Assembly (NCBI GenBank): GCA_030734395.1
Contig: JAUZTG010000008.1
Span: 310,001 to 374,000 of the forward strand
Length of the DNA stretch: 64,000 bases
Reading direction: 5' to 3'
Source: Sarocladium kiliense
Taxonomy: Eukaryota; Ascomycota; Sordariomycetes; Hypocreales; Sarocladiaceae
In this document: positions 22,049 to 32,271 of the stretch, in pieces
Layout of the letters: each line of letters begins with the position of its first letter
How positions within the stretch are numbered: position 1 is the stretch's first letter
The notes under the pieces: generated by a model
What the model saw: only the letters and a program-made list of their open reading frames with translations
Databases searched by the model: none
What the model was told of the DNA's origin: nothing
Made by a program: the position numbers and the translations under genes

Positions 22049-24417
22049 ATGGGGAGTAAATTCGATGGTTATTTTCCCGTGCAGCGCATCGCCCAGGCCT
22101 GCCTACAGTGTCGGTACGCAGATCAGATTGAACCCCCTTGATTGCCGAGTCGGCGGCCTGAGCTGATCCGGGCAGGCGGAAGAAATGTCGTTGCACCGGC
22201 GACCGACCTGTCTGTGGACAATGTCAAAGACTAAGCATTGGTGAGTAGAGGCCCGAGATGCCATCTCAGATGAACTGGGACTTAATGGACAAAGATTGCG
22301 TGTATCCCGTCGAATCCTCTCGGCCGCAAGGTCCTGGGCAGCAGGTGCCTCGTCGAGCCAGTCAACAGGACACCGTCCCATCACAAGATAATGCTGAATC
22401 CATAAACCACCAGGCAGGTTGCTCTTTACATTGGCAAATGCAATGACTTCAAGCTAATAGTTAACCGTCTGGCTTATCAGAATGCAGGTCTTCTCCGTAA
22501 GATCGCGACACTGGAGGCCAAGATGGAGGGCATGGGTTCAAGCCTTCAACGGTGGGCCATTCACCTTGTGTCTGCAGACCCATCAGACTGACAAAACCGC
22601 AATAGCATCGAAAGATGCCTCGTATCATTATTAGATGGCAGCAATGCAGGTGGCATGGGGTTGCCGACCCCTTCCGGCCACCCTGAGAGCAGCCCAAGGA
22701 CAGGGTTCGGGAACAGAGAGCAAGGCAACAGTTTTGAGCAGCAGCCGCAGCAAAGTGACACCACGATCGGAGACTTTGGAACGCCCGAGGATGTCTTCAT
22801 GGCAGTCATCGATTCGTACTTCACATATTGCCAAAACCAGCCGTACTCGTTCTTCCATGAGGAGACCTTCCGGCAACGGTTATCTGAACAGGCCATCCCT
22901 CGACATCTAGTTCTAGCCGTCATGGCCACAGCAGTTCGCTTTTGTTCGCATCCGTATTTTTCAGGACGTGCGTTGGAGATGTCAATCGAGTATGCGAACA
23001 GATCTTGGAAATTGATCGTCTCAGACTGCTTTACTGTTGGTAATGTGGCTGAGGTATCAACAGTCCAGACCGTTGCCTTACTAGGCTTATTCGACTTCAC
23101 TGGTACGTTCAATCATTTCCCTACATCTGAGGTCCAAGGTTCGATGACCATTATGTCTTAACACTAATTATGCCTATAGCTGGTCGGTCACGCCATGGTT
23201 CAGCATGGGTCAAAGTTGGCCTAGCTGTCAGGATCGCGCAGGATTGTGGACTCATGCTAGATAACGCGGGCCATCTCTCGTTTGCGGAACAGGAAGAGCG
23301 ACGACGGGTGTTTTGGTCCGTCTACCTATTGGATCGCCTAGTCTCCTGTGGCCGCGGTCGACCACCAGCTATCGTGGATGCGTCGTGCCACGTTCAGCTG
23401 CCGTGTGACGAGTCCACATGGAGGGATGGCCTATGGGCCAAAACACAATCCTTGGATGAGATGACGAACCGAACCCTCTCAGTATCCCACAGGCAATGTC
23501 CCTTGGCTCAAGTCATTGCTATCGCGCAGATCCTTGGCCGATGTGCGCAATATGTACTCCAGGACTTCAACATCAGAGGTCCCCATCCACCCTGGGATCC
23601 TGGTTCCGACTTCGCTGGTATCGAGTCCGATCTTCTACATTTTGAAGCGTATCTGGAGATGCAGAGACCAGTTGATGAGATGCTCGCACCGTATATCTCC
23701 GCCGAAGGAGTAGTGGACAGCCAGTCTACAGGACCCATCATCTTTTCTCGCGCACTGTTCCATCTCTGCTATTGCCTACTCAATCATCCATTCTTATTAC
23801 GGCGCCGCATCAACACGTGCCGCAACCTCGCACCCATCAGCTTCATCAAACGGTCGACTGATCTAGCCTGGCTCCATGCGCAGCAGATGATGGCTCTGAT
23901 CCGCGAGGCGCGCAAGTTAGGCTGCTCGTTTCACTCCTCGTCCAGCGGCTATGCGGTGACCGTCGCGGGCTCCATCATCGCTTTACGGACTTATGTCGAG
24001 GACTCGCTAGCTTCTGGACAAGCCCAAATACTTCTTGAAGAAGCGTTTCTCTATCTGGACATTATTGGCCAGCACTGGAGTAATGTTAGAACAATGGTAA
24101 GGCCCTTGATGTCAGGATTCTCAGTGTGTTTGTCCACTAAAATGTCCTCGCAGGCCTCAACACTTCGTCGAATAGTCTACGATGGGTTTCCCGGTCGGCA
24201 CCTGAATAGTCTCTCACAGGCTTTGAGCTTCACGCCCGCCGAGGAAGAAGCTATATGGGCGGTGGTCGATTATCACATTATGTCGAATCAACTCGGCGAG
24301 GATGCGATGATGAGTGGGCAGGAATCGGATGGTCCAATGCCAAATGCTTGGATTGATCTGTTTGGTCCTATAGATTATGCTTTGCTATCGAATGTAAATG
24401 CGTCAAGTCAGCAGTAG
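22049..24417 (+). CDS. Zn2Cys6 transcription factor, probable cluster activator
   Basis: A GAL4-type nuclear regulator. The exons are 22049-22113, 22176-22240, 22295-22417, 22461-22551, 22606-23102, 23180-24096 and 24154-24417, which sum to an open frame of 673 residues. The zinc cluster is split by two introns and joins as Cys18, 21, 28, 35, 38 and 45 with C-x2-C-x6-C-x6-C-x2-C-x6-C spacing. A short coiled coil (LLRKIATLEAKM) follows. The fungal-specific TF domain covers ~190-500, with PYSFFHEETFRQRL and RRRVFWSVYLLDRL as characteristic blocks. The 43-nt intron at 22418 is unusually short, so that junction is the least certain. Its central position and the CGG-type motifs in the cluster suggest a pathway-specific activator. 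Confidence 0.88.
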
Positions 24418-24628
24418 CTGTTTACAGGAACAGAGGATATTGGTCAGATGTAGCATGCAATCCTGGAGCTTGTAATGACTCTTACGTATTTATTGAAGGG
24501 GCGGACCTTTTGTCACTGTCATCTCAGGGCCGCATTTGTGATAGCCTGATGTCTGTGCCCTGTCTTATAGCTTCGCTGAAGTCCAACTTGTGTAAGGATA
24601 ACAGGAACAGAGCGGTACATGTACTACA

Positions 24629-26146
24629 CTATAGCTTGGAGCTCGGCGCAGCAGAGCCTAGAGAATCCAGGGCTTCGTAGATAACGCTGAAGTCGCGATC
24701 TCCAAACTCCTTAGATCTGGCCAGTGGCCTATATGTCTCTTCAACACATCTTCCAACCGCCAGAGGGACATTGGCCTCTGCGGCAGCCGCAACGGCAAGA
24801 GCAAGATCCTTATGAGCCAGCTTGGTTACGAAGCCGCCCTCGTAATTCCTGTGGGCTGGTGGACTAGAATCTCCGGCTTTGACTTCAGGAACTGGGTGAT
24901 TGACCTAGGTAAAAGCGTCAGCGCATGCTTTTATGACCAGATGCTTGATTTGGTAGGAGTGGAACGGTTGAGAAAACTGACTTCACTGGACCAGCAACGA
25001 CCCGTGGAGTTGTTGATGATGTCGGCGAGTACTTGAGGATCAACGCCGAGCTTTTTCCCGAGTAGCATTGCCTCACTTAGGCTCGTTAGCAAGTAGAACA
25101 GAGTCTGGTCACGGCGCTTCTCACCTCAAGCCAAGCATGGTGATGCCGAGTAGGAGACTGTGGATCGTGACAAATGACCGCGGTCAGTAACAGTAGCTGA
25201 ATCGACCTTTGGCGGGACGCTATACTTATTTGAGATCTTCGCAGCAAGTCCAGCCCCAAGGTCACCACAGCATGTGACCTTACGAGCCATGGATTGCAGG
25301 ACGGGGACCGAGCGATCAAAGGAGGTCCTGGATCCGCCAACCATGATTGCCAAGGTACCCTTTTCTGCACCGATGACACCTTGACTTGTGAGATTAGTGG
25401 TAAATGACATCTCTGGGTCTTATAGCTTACCTCCTGAGACTGGGGCGTCCACCAGATCTGCGCCGACTTGCCGTAGCTGCAAAGCGACCGCCTTGCTCAC
25501 ACTTTGCTCAATGGTAGACTGGTCAATGCAGAGGGTTGCTGCGCGTTGTTCTTGACTCATTGATTCGAGAGCGCTCAGGACGCTCTTCCCTTCGCTGACA
25601 TAGACGTCCTGCACGTGCTTTCCGGTAGGAACCATACTGATGATGGTAGAAGCTTTCTGTGCCACGTCGTAAGGCGCTGCGAGGCGTTAGCAGTGCCTCC
25701 AATATATCGAACAGCTTGTGCCATTAGTGGGTACTTGCAGGAGCAACTAATAAGAGGCACGTTAGGGTGCTCTGAGCCGTGGCGCTTGATGATGCTTTCC
25801 ACAGCGGCCTGGTTCACATCACATAATGCGAAGCCAACCTCCTTGCCACCATCCGGTCTCCTGTATCTCGAGATAAGGTTATTGAGCTAATCAAGTTAGA
25901 TAGGTGTCTCGTAGCCTTGGATCTGCAGCAGCTGACCATATGGTTGCCCATGGCACCAAGGCCAATGAAGCCGATCGTGTTAGACCTGTCTGTCGAAAAG
26001 GCCATGGCGGATGTTGTTGCAAAAGATTTTCGGGTACTCAGTCTAGAACAGTAATGGTTTATGCTCCGGGTGCTGAGATGTCCTTGTTGAGCACGAGGGA
26101 AGCTTGCGGCAAGGCCCGCCTGGCGGAGAGTGTTATGGGCGTGCAT
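24629..26146 (-). CDS. 3-hydroxyisobutyrate dehydrogenase-type beta-hydroxyacid dehydrogenase, mitochondrial
   Basis: An NAD+-dependent enzyme oxidising 3-hydroxyisobutyrate (or 3-hydroxypropionate) to the semialdehyde. The seven minus-strand exons are 26146-25937, 25886-25748, 25676-25431, 25379-25226, 25157-25125, 25075-24982 and 24904-24629, giving 383 residues with every junction in frame. The first ~50 residues (MHAHNTLRQAGLAASFPRAQ onward) are rich in Arg, Ser and Thr like a mitochondrial presequence. The Rossmann motif is IGFIGLGAMGNHM, the substrate motif is DAPVSGG, and the catalytic Lys lies in AKISNNLLLG. The late block STGRCWSSEV with NYEGGFVTKLAHKDL is diagnostic of HIBADH. One exon is only 33 nt. 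It is divergent from the semialdehyde dehydrogenase, which would take its product. Confidence 0.9.
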
Positions 26147-26641
26147 GATTAATAGCTAAAGCCAACACGCAGTAAAACAACCGGCAATAGAGTCGATGAA
26201 GGTTTCAAGAAGTGCTCCCCATGAAGTAAAAGACCAAATTCAGGCGACTTTTGAAGGCATGCGAGATCACCAGTCCCAAACTGGCCCGGGCACTGATACC
26301 AAGTATTACCCATCGCCGGCACATACGAGTGGAGCCGGTCCGGCCTCCGGCTCCAACCCGATACGGCGGCGACCCGGGATGGTAGACGGCAAGGATACAG
26401 ACCGTATACCTTTACGGGTGAGTGATCCATGGTTGTAAAGGACTCGGTAGCAGTGAGAAGCCTGCCGAGGACTTGAGAAGACCGAGGATATCCTACATCC
26501 GTTAGTCCTTATTAATTCTCGGCTATCAATTCATCCTCGGACCGCCCCTTCTCCTCAGTCATCTTCTCTTATACCGGCCATCCAGTTGGGCTTATCTTCT
26601 TCGTCGAAGCACGTTCTTGTGTTTCTGTCTTTAATCCAACC
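26147..26641. promoter_or_regulatory. divergent promoter, HIBADH / MMSDH
   Basis: This 495-base bidirectional promoter sits between two consecutive pathway enzymes. It carries the operator candidate at 26331-26350 and has no gene of its own. Confidence 0.6.
26331..26350 (+). promoter_or_regulatory. candidate cluster operator, near-palindromic (GGAGCCGGTCCGGCCTCC)
   Basis: Almost perfectly symmetric around the central TC and centred between the divergent dehydrogenase genes. It shares GCCGGTCCGGCC with 21681. Confidence 0.5.
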
Positions 26642-28393
26642 ATGACTGCACCTTTGAGACGATTACGGCTTCGCCCCCTTCAAGCTGCCCTCCGACCTGC
26701 GTTACAGACCCAGCCTCGATCATATAGAATGTCGCACAAGGCTACTAGCAGACTATATTCCGTTGCATCTCAGCTCGGAGGGAATTCTCCCGTAATTGAC
26801 TCCAATGCTGGATACCGCACAAGCCACGAGCCGGTTTCAAACCCCCCAAATACCCCCAACTTCTTGGACAATGCCTTCGTCCCTTCTGCGGCATCTCAGT
26901 GGATCGAATTGAGGGATCCTGCGACCAACCTGCCGGTCACACGTGTGCCAGAGAGTACCGATGACGAGCTTCAGCAGGCGGTCGATTCCGCCGAGCGTGC
27001 TTTTCCAGCATGGAAGGCAACCAGTCTTCTTCAGAAACAGCAGATCATGTTCAGACTTGCCGGCTTGGTGAGGGAGAACATGGACCGTTTGGCGGCCTCA
27101 ATCACACTCGAACAAGGAAAGACACTTGCCGACGCCAAGGGTGACGTTCTCCGTGGTCTTCAAGTAGTAGAGACTGCTTGTGGTATCACCACGCAAATTC
27201 CAGGAGAGGTACTGGAGGTCGCCAAAGATATGGAAACTCGCTCGTACCGAGAGCCTTTGGGTGTAGTCGCATCGATTTGCCCCTTCAACTTCCCGGCGAT
27301 GATACCCTTGTGGTCTATTCCTATCGCGACTATCACTGGCAATACGGTTGTTCTTAAGCCATCCGAGAAGACACCGGGAGCCTCAATGATCATTGCTGAG
27401 CTCTGCAGAAAGGCCGGTTTTCCTGATGGAGTGATCAACATCATTCATGGCGGCAAGCGAGCAGTCAATTTCATCATCAATGACCCTACTATCAAGGCTA
27501 TTTCCTTCGTCGGCTCTAATCAGGCTGGAGAGTACATCTATGAGCGAGGCTCGGCCCTCGGAAAGAGAGTACAAGCCAACCTTGGCGCAAAGAACCACGC
27601 ACTTATCTTGCCTGATGCGAACAAAAACCTCACTTTGAACAGTATCGCCTGGTGCAGCTTTCGGTGCTGCGGGTCAGCGATGCATGGCGTTGAGTGCGCT
27701 GGTAACGCTCGGCGAGACTAAGAATTGGCTGAATGGTCTAGTTGACCGCGCCAAAAGCCTTCAGGTTAATGGCGGGTTTGAGCCTGGTGCTGATCTGGGA
27801 CCTCTGATCACACCAGAGAGTCAGAAACGAGTCGAGGATCTTATTGCAAGTGCCGAGGCGGAGGGTGCTACTATTCTCCTTGACGGGCGAGGTCACAAAC
27901 CTGCGAAATACCCGAATGGAAACTTTGTAAGCTTGACCTTTTGCTCGATTATGACTTTGCTAACGTTGAGGCTTAGGTTGGTCCGACAATCATCACGAAC
28001 GTCAAGCCGCATATGAAGTGCTACACCGAGGAAATCTTCGGCCCGGTACTTGTTTGCCTAAGCGTCGACAGCCTCGACGAAGCCATCAAGCTGATCAACA
28101 ACAACCCTTATGGAAATGGGGCCGCTGTATTCACCAGGTCCGGAGCGGCAGCTTCGAAGTTCCAGAAGGAGCTTGAGGCTGGACAGTTGGGCATCAATGT
28201 TCCTATCCCTGTACCACTGCCGATGTTCTCCTTCACCGGCAATAAGAAGTCTATCGCTGGGACGGGATCTTTGAACTTTTATGGGAAAGATGGATTGAGG
28301 TTTTACACGCAGTGGAAGACTGTGACGTCGCTGTGGAAGGCGGATGATATTGATTCGATGCAGAGTTTGGTAAACATGCAAAGGCTGGAGTAG
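26642..28393 (+). CDS. methylmalonate-/malonate-semialdehyde dehydrogenase (CoA-acylating), frame broken by one base
   Basis: This aldehyde-dehydrogenase-family enzyme converts methylmalonate semialdehyde to propionyl-CoA, or malonate semialdehyde to acetyl-CoA, in mitochondria. The N-terminus is an Arg-rich presequence (MTAPLRRLRLRPLQAALRPA). The conserved ICPFNFPAMIPLWSIPIA, VLKPSEKTPGASM and FVGSNQAGEYIYERGSALGK blocks are present. After NSIA near 27650 there is one extra base. The following GAAFGAAGQRCMALS, with the catalytic Cys, is in the +1 frame and stays open to the end through a spliced intron 27927-27976. Both halves are otherwise intact (about 578 residues if continuous). As written, the protein stops at 27721 without its active-site Cys. 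The cause is either a recent lesion or a sequencing indel. Confidence 0.88.
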
Positions 28394-28912
28394 TCAAGGG
28401 AGCTCTAAAAGGTACGGAAGGCGTTTCCAATGATAGCAACATAGTGAATTCACAAAATGAATCACAGTGTGGTTTTCAAGCCCTGGGCTTAGTACGGATG
28501 AGCAACATCCATATGCGAAAGTGGTTGGGTTGTACCCGGTTATACGACTGGAGTAATGACAGGTAACACCACTCACCCGTGGAATTTCCATGTTCAAAGT
28601 GAAGGGTCAGGTAGTCAACGCGATCTTCAAATATGTGCTGGCTGCAGTGGCAGACCTGAGCCTGAGTAAGGCGCCGGAGGCATCATGCGGGTCACTAGAA
28701 ACCGGTCCCAAATATCCCCTCAATTGAATTGCGTAACGACGACCCATCAATGACTAACAACAAATCTCATCCCAATACATCAAGACCTTTCCGAAGCATC
28801 GTCTTTGAGATAAGGTATGACCTCTCCACGTTGAACAATTATTCCCACCATCACTGACAGGCGAGGGCTACTTACGAAGACGATTAGACAGCGAGCGCAC
28901 ACGTCCCAAGAC
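28394..28912. other. intergenic region, no gene seen
   Basis: This is the boundary between the catabolic cluster and the Ecm15-like gene. It contains the MMSDH 3' end and the next promoter. Nothing else is recognisable. Confidence 0.5.
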
Positions 28913-29467
28913 ATGGACTACAGCAAGATCACCACTCCAGCGACGTGCTACGCTGACTTCTGCATCGTTCCAGTACGACCCTTTCATCTCTAGTCAACTC
29001 AACTCGACAGATTTGCTCATACTCTTCACTTTTCCACAGGTCGGCACAGGCTCTGCCTCAGTCTCAGCAGAGGTGACTGAGGTGCAGAAGCTGCTTCGCG
29101 CAAGCGGCCTTAAGTACACGATGCACTCTGCCGGTACTACTGTTGGTGAGTTCGACCCAAGCCCACCTTTGGAAATCCCCAGCGTGATAATTAGACATTG
29201 TGCGGAAGAGGAATGCGTGGCTGATCCTGGGGTTAGAGGGTTCGTGGGATGAGGTCTTTACGATCATTGGCAAGGCCCACACGTTGGTTCATCAGCAAGG
29301 TGTGGCGCGTGTACAGACTTCCCTGAGGACGGGAACAAGGTACGTTTGGCATGTTCATGGTTTCAAACCAGACAAGCTGGCTGACAATGTACAGAACAGA
29401 CAAGGTGCAGACTGCTGAGGACAAGGTGAAGAGTGTTGAGAGGAGGCTTGCCGAAGAGGAACATTGA
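28913..29467 (+). CDS. Ecm15/MTH1187-like small thiamine-binding-fold protein
   Basis: A small cytosolic protein of the MTH1187/YkoF-like family (yeast Ecm15). The exons are 28913-28972, 29040-29145, 29237-29339 and 29395-29467, giving 113 residues with all phases consistent. Diagnostic blocks are CIVPVGTGSASVSAEVTEVQ, YTMHSAGTTVEGSWDEV and KAHTLVHQQGVARVQTSLR. Length fits the family, which forms ferredoxin-like tetramers. Some members bind thiamine-type ligands, but the role in fungi is poorly defined. This gene is easily missed because no exon is longer than ~106 bases. Confidence 0.88.
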
Positions 29468-29666
29468 TTCGGGTCAGACGTAGGAGCAAAGCACCGCCTT
29501 GGTCAGGAAGACACAGTAGGAACATGTCCATTACAAATTAGACGTATGGAGCACGCACCCATACCCTATCCAAAGACACCAACAAACCTCCCAAGATAAT
29601 GCTACATGTGCCTTGAATCCTCCATTCACTCCCGACCCCAACCTCCCAGAGCAGACCGCACCATGC

Positions 29667-31063
29667 TTAGCCACGCATAGTCTGCTTCTTCTGCGACCTG
29701 CGCATCTCCTTAGCGCTCTCTCTGTCCAGGTATTTCTTCTGCGCCTTGGCATCCAGACCCTGCAGCTCGGCAGCGCGCTTCGCCTTCTTCGCCTTCTCAC
29801 GCTCGATCGCACGCTCCTCGGCGTCCTTCTCATCCAGAACCTTTTGCAGAGACGCGACCATGGCATCACGAGTGGAGCGAACCTTCTTCATGGCTTCGGG
29901 GCGGAAGTGGGCGTTCTGGGCGAGGAAGTCGGGCAGGCGGATGAAGTAGGAGAAGATGGGGAGGAGGGTGTCGTAGGCGGTTGGGCCGGTGCCGGAGGGA
30001 ACCCGGTGACGGAGGATCAGACGCTTGCGGGGACGGGTCTCCTCGAGGGAGGTGGGCTTCTCGTTGGGCTGGTCGGTGACGATGAGGTACTCGAAGTTGT
30101 CACCGGCGGCGACGACGGCATCGATGAGTTCCTGGGTAAGCATGACATCGGTGATCTCGGCGCTCTCAGTCATGACGCTGAGCCAGTTGGGGAGCTTGGG
30201 GTGGTCGCGGGTAGTGGTGAGAGACAGATCGTAGCGGTCGTCACGGGCCTTCTTCATGACATCCTTGGCGACAATGGCCCAGACGAAGCCATCGAAGGTG
30301 CTCTTGTTATCCTTTGAGCGGGTCTCAGTGCCAGGGAGGGCAGGGACGGTGGCAGCCTCCTTGCCGTCGAAGGGGTAGGTGAAAGCCTCGAGGTAGTCGT
30401 AAGGGCTAGGGATGGAGTCGAAGAAGAGAGCGAAGAGAGTCTCAGAGAAGTGCATGAGCGGGTTGAAGCGCTTGTTCAGGGTGATCTTGACATCGGTGAA
30501 GGCAGTGTTCTGACGTCCAGTAGCGTAGGTGGCGAACTCGAAGAGCGACTTCTCCTTCATGAGCTTCTCCGGGTTGACGTCGTTATCCATGGTCGCGATG
30601 CCCTCGAAGCCAACAACAGCGTACTCGCTCTTGAGAATCGGCGCATAGGAGCGGATCCAGGCACGTGCCTTGGAGCGGTTGGTACGGGAGCCGATGAGGT
30701 GGAAGAAGATGACGATGCTGGCGACGGCGAGAATCCAACCCTCGTTGCGGAACTCGGATAGAGAGTGACGCTCGTGGACGTTGTACCAAGCGGTCCAGGG
30801 GACGGTGGTGGCGCCGGGAGCAGGGGCGGACAGGGGCGTCGCGATTGGAGCAGGCTCGGGAACCGGGTCAGGAGCACCAGCGAAGTCAGCAAAGTCTGGC
30901 GAGAGGTTAGCATGAGTCAATTGAAATAGCTGCCGGCGTTTAAGGGCCCTCGCGACCAGAACAGACGAGGGGAAACTGGGAAGAGGCACATACCGGAGTC
31001 CTGCTTCGCAACAGGGTCCGCGGCCTTGCCGCCGCCCATGGCGTTCTTGATGAAGTTGGACAT
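29667..31063 (-). CDS. CCDC47/DUF1682-family ER membrane protein
   Basis: The minus-strand exons are 31063-30994 and 30895-29667, giving 432 residues. Exon 1 encodes MSNFIKNAMGGGKAADPVAK and joins in phase to DFADFAGAPDP. A single membrane segment (WILAVASIVIFFHLIG, ~85-100) follows a Pro-rich lumenal-type stretch. The DUF1682 body (~110-370) is followed by a basic coiled coil to the C-terminus (EERAIEREKAKKAKRAAELQ). In animals CCDC47 is part of the PAT complex that helps multipass proteins insert at the ER, and it binds ribosomes through its charged tail. The same role is likely but not demonstrated for fungi. Confidence 0.9.
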
Positions 31064-32271
31064 GGCTGCACACGGAGAGAGACGGCTGCTGCTCAATTGG
31101 CGCAGAGAAGAAGAGAAGGAAAGAGGGGGATGGTTAAAGGAGAGATGGGGATGGAGGAGGTAGAGGAGGCCAGGTGAGGAGGTGACGAGCTAGAAAATTG
31201 GAGAGGCGCGCCACAAGGTGAGGAGGAGTCGAGGTGCGGTGCGGTGCTACGCTGCGCTGCAGGGCCCAGGCTTCCAGATTGTGCTGCGTGGCGTCTTTGG
31301 GGGAGGGTTCAGTGGGTCTGGGGCCCTTCCCCACACGCTGAGCAGCCTGGACCCGCTTTATGCGATGCACCACTGTTAACCTTGAGGCAAGTCGCTAACC
31401 CTCGATCCCTGGCGGCTTTGGAAGATCATGAGTTGATCTTATGGCATTGAGGAAGAACAGTGAATCTCATGCTTATCACAGATGACCAGGAATATGCGAA
31501 TGATATTGCTTCAACAACGTAGTGCACGGGTATCTTGCGACCTTGATGCGTCGAACTGAGGCTTTCCCGCAGGGCGTACTAAGATGATGTTCCACATCAG
31601 ACCGAATGTAACACCAGAAGTACAGCAAGTTTGTTCATTGCTATCAAAGGACTTCACCTGGACCTGCATCTTCACCAGTAGTACTGGTACATTAGAAGCA
31701 GGTAGTAATCAATAGAGAAATGCCGGAACCAACGCGGCTGACGTTCTTCGAAGCCTGGGCATGTGTTAGTGACCTTCCAGCCTGCCTACACTCCCTGATA
31801 TGTACTTTTTTTCACGAAACATATCTGAGGGTGTGCTGCTTGTCAGGCACGCTCATGTTAAAATTCCCGAGACACTGCATAGATCATTATAGCCAAGGCG
31901 GTAGATAGATTAGGGAACCTCTAAGTCGTGAAGCTGCTGGGCTATTGTCGTGGCCGTAACAGCAAGTGTTTGGTTTGGTTTGGTAGACTTTCAGATGGTT
32001 GGCAATATCCACGAACTTAAGACTTATAGACTTATAAAGTCGACTATATCAACTCTTTGTGTGAAAGTCCACAGGGGACTGCCTTGCTTTGGCAGAGTAC
32101 AGCTCTGATATCTGGGGCCACTTGAACCTGAAGCCCCACCAAGACTTGCTGATGTCGTTGCCCTGCCAACAGGCTTGGACCGCCAAATCCTCTCCTCGGC
32201 CTCCATCCTCACTGAGTGAAGACATGGATCCATCAAAGGTATCAAAAACCAGATGAAAAACGAAAAGAAAA
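31064..32271. other. divergent intergenic region, no gene seen
   Basis: This 1.2 kb region between the CCDC47-like gene and the haspin-like kinase gene carries both promoters. A GTTTG/GTTTGG run (31970-31984) is the only small repeat. Open frames are short and featureless. Confidence 0.5.

Noticed and set aside
29613..30317. 234-residue plus-strand frame rich in Gly, Val and Glu
   Set aside because: Exact antisense of the CCDC47-like gene. The composition follows from its codon bias.
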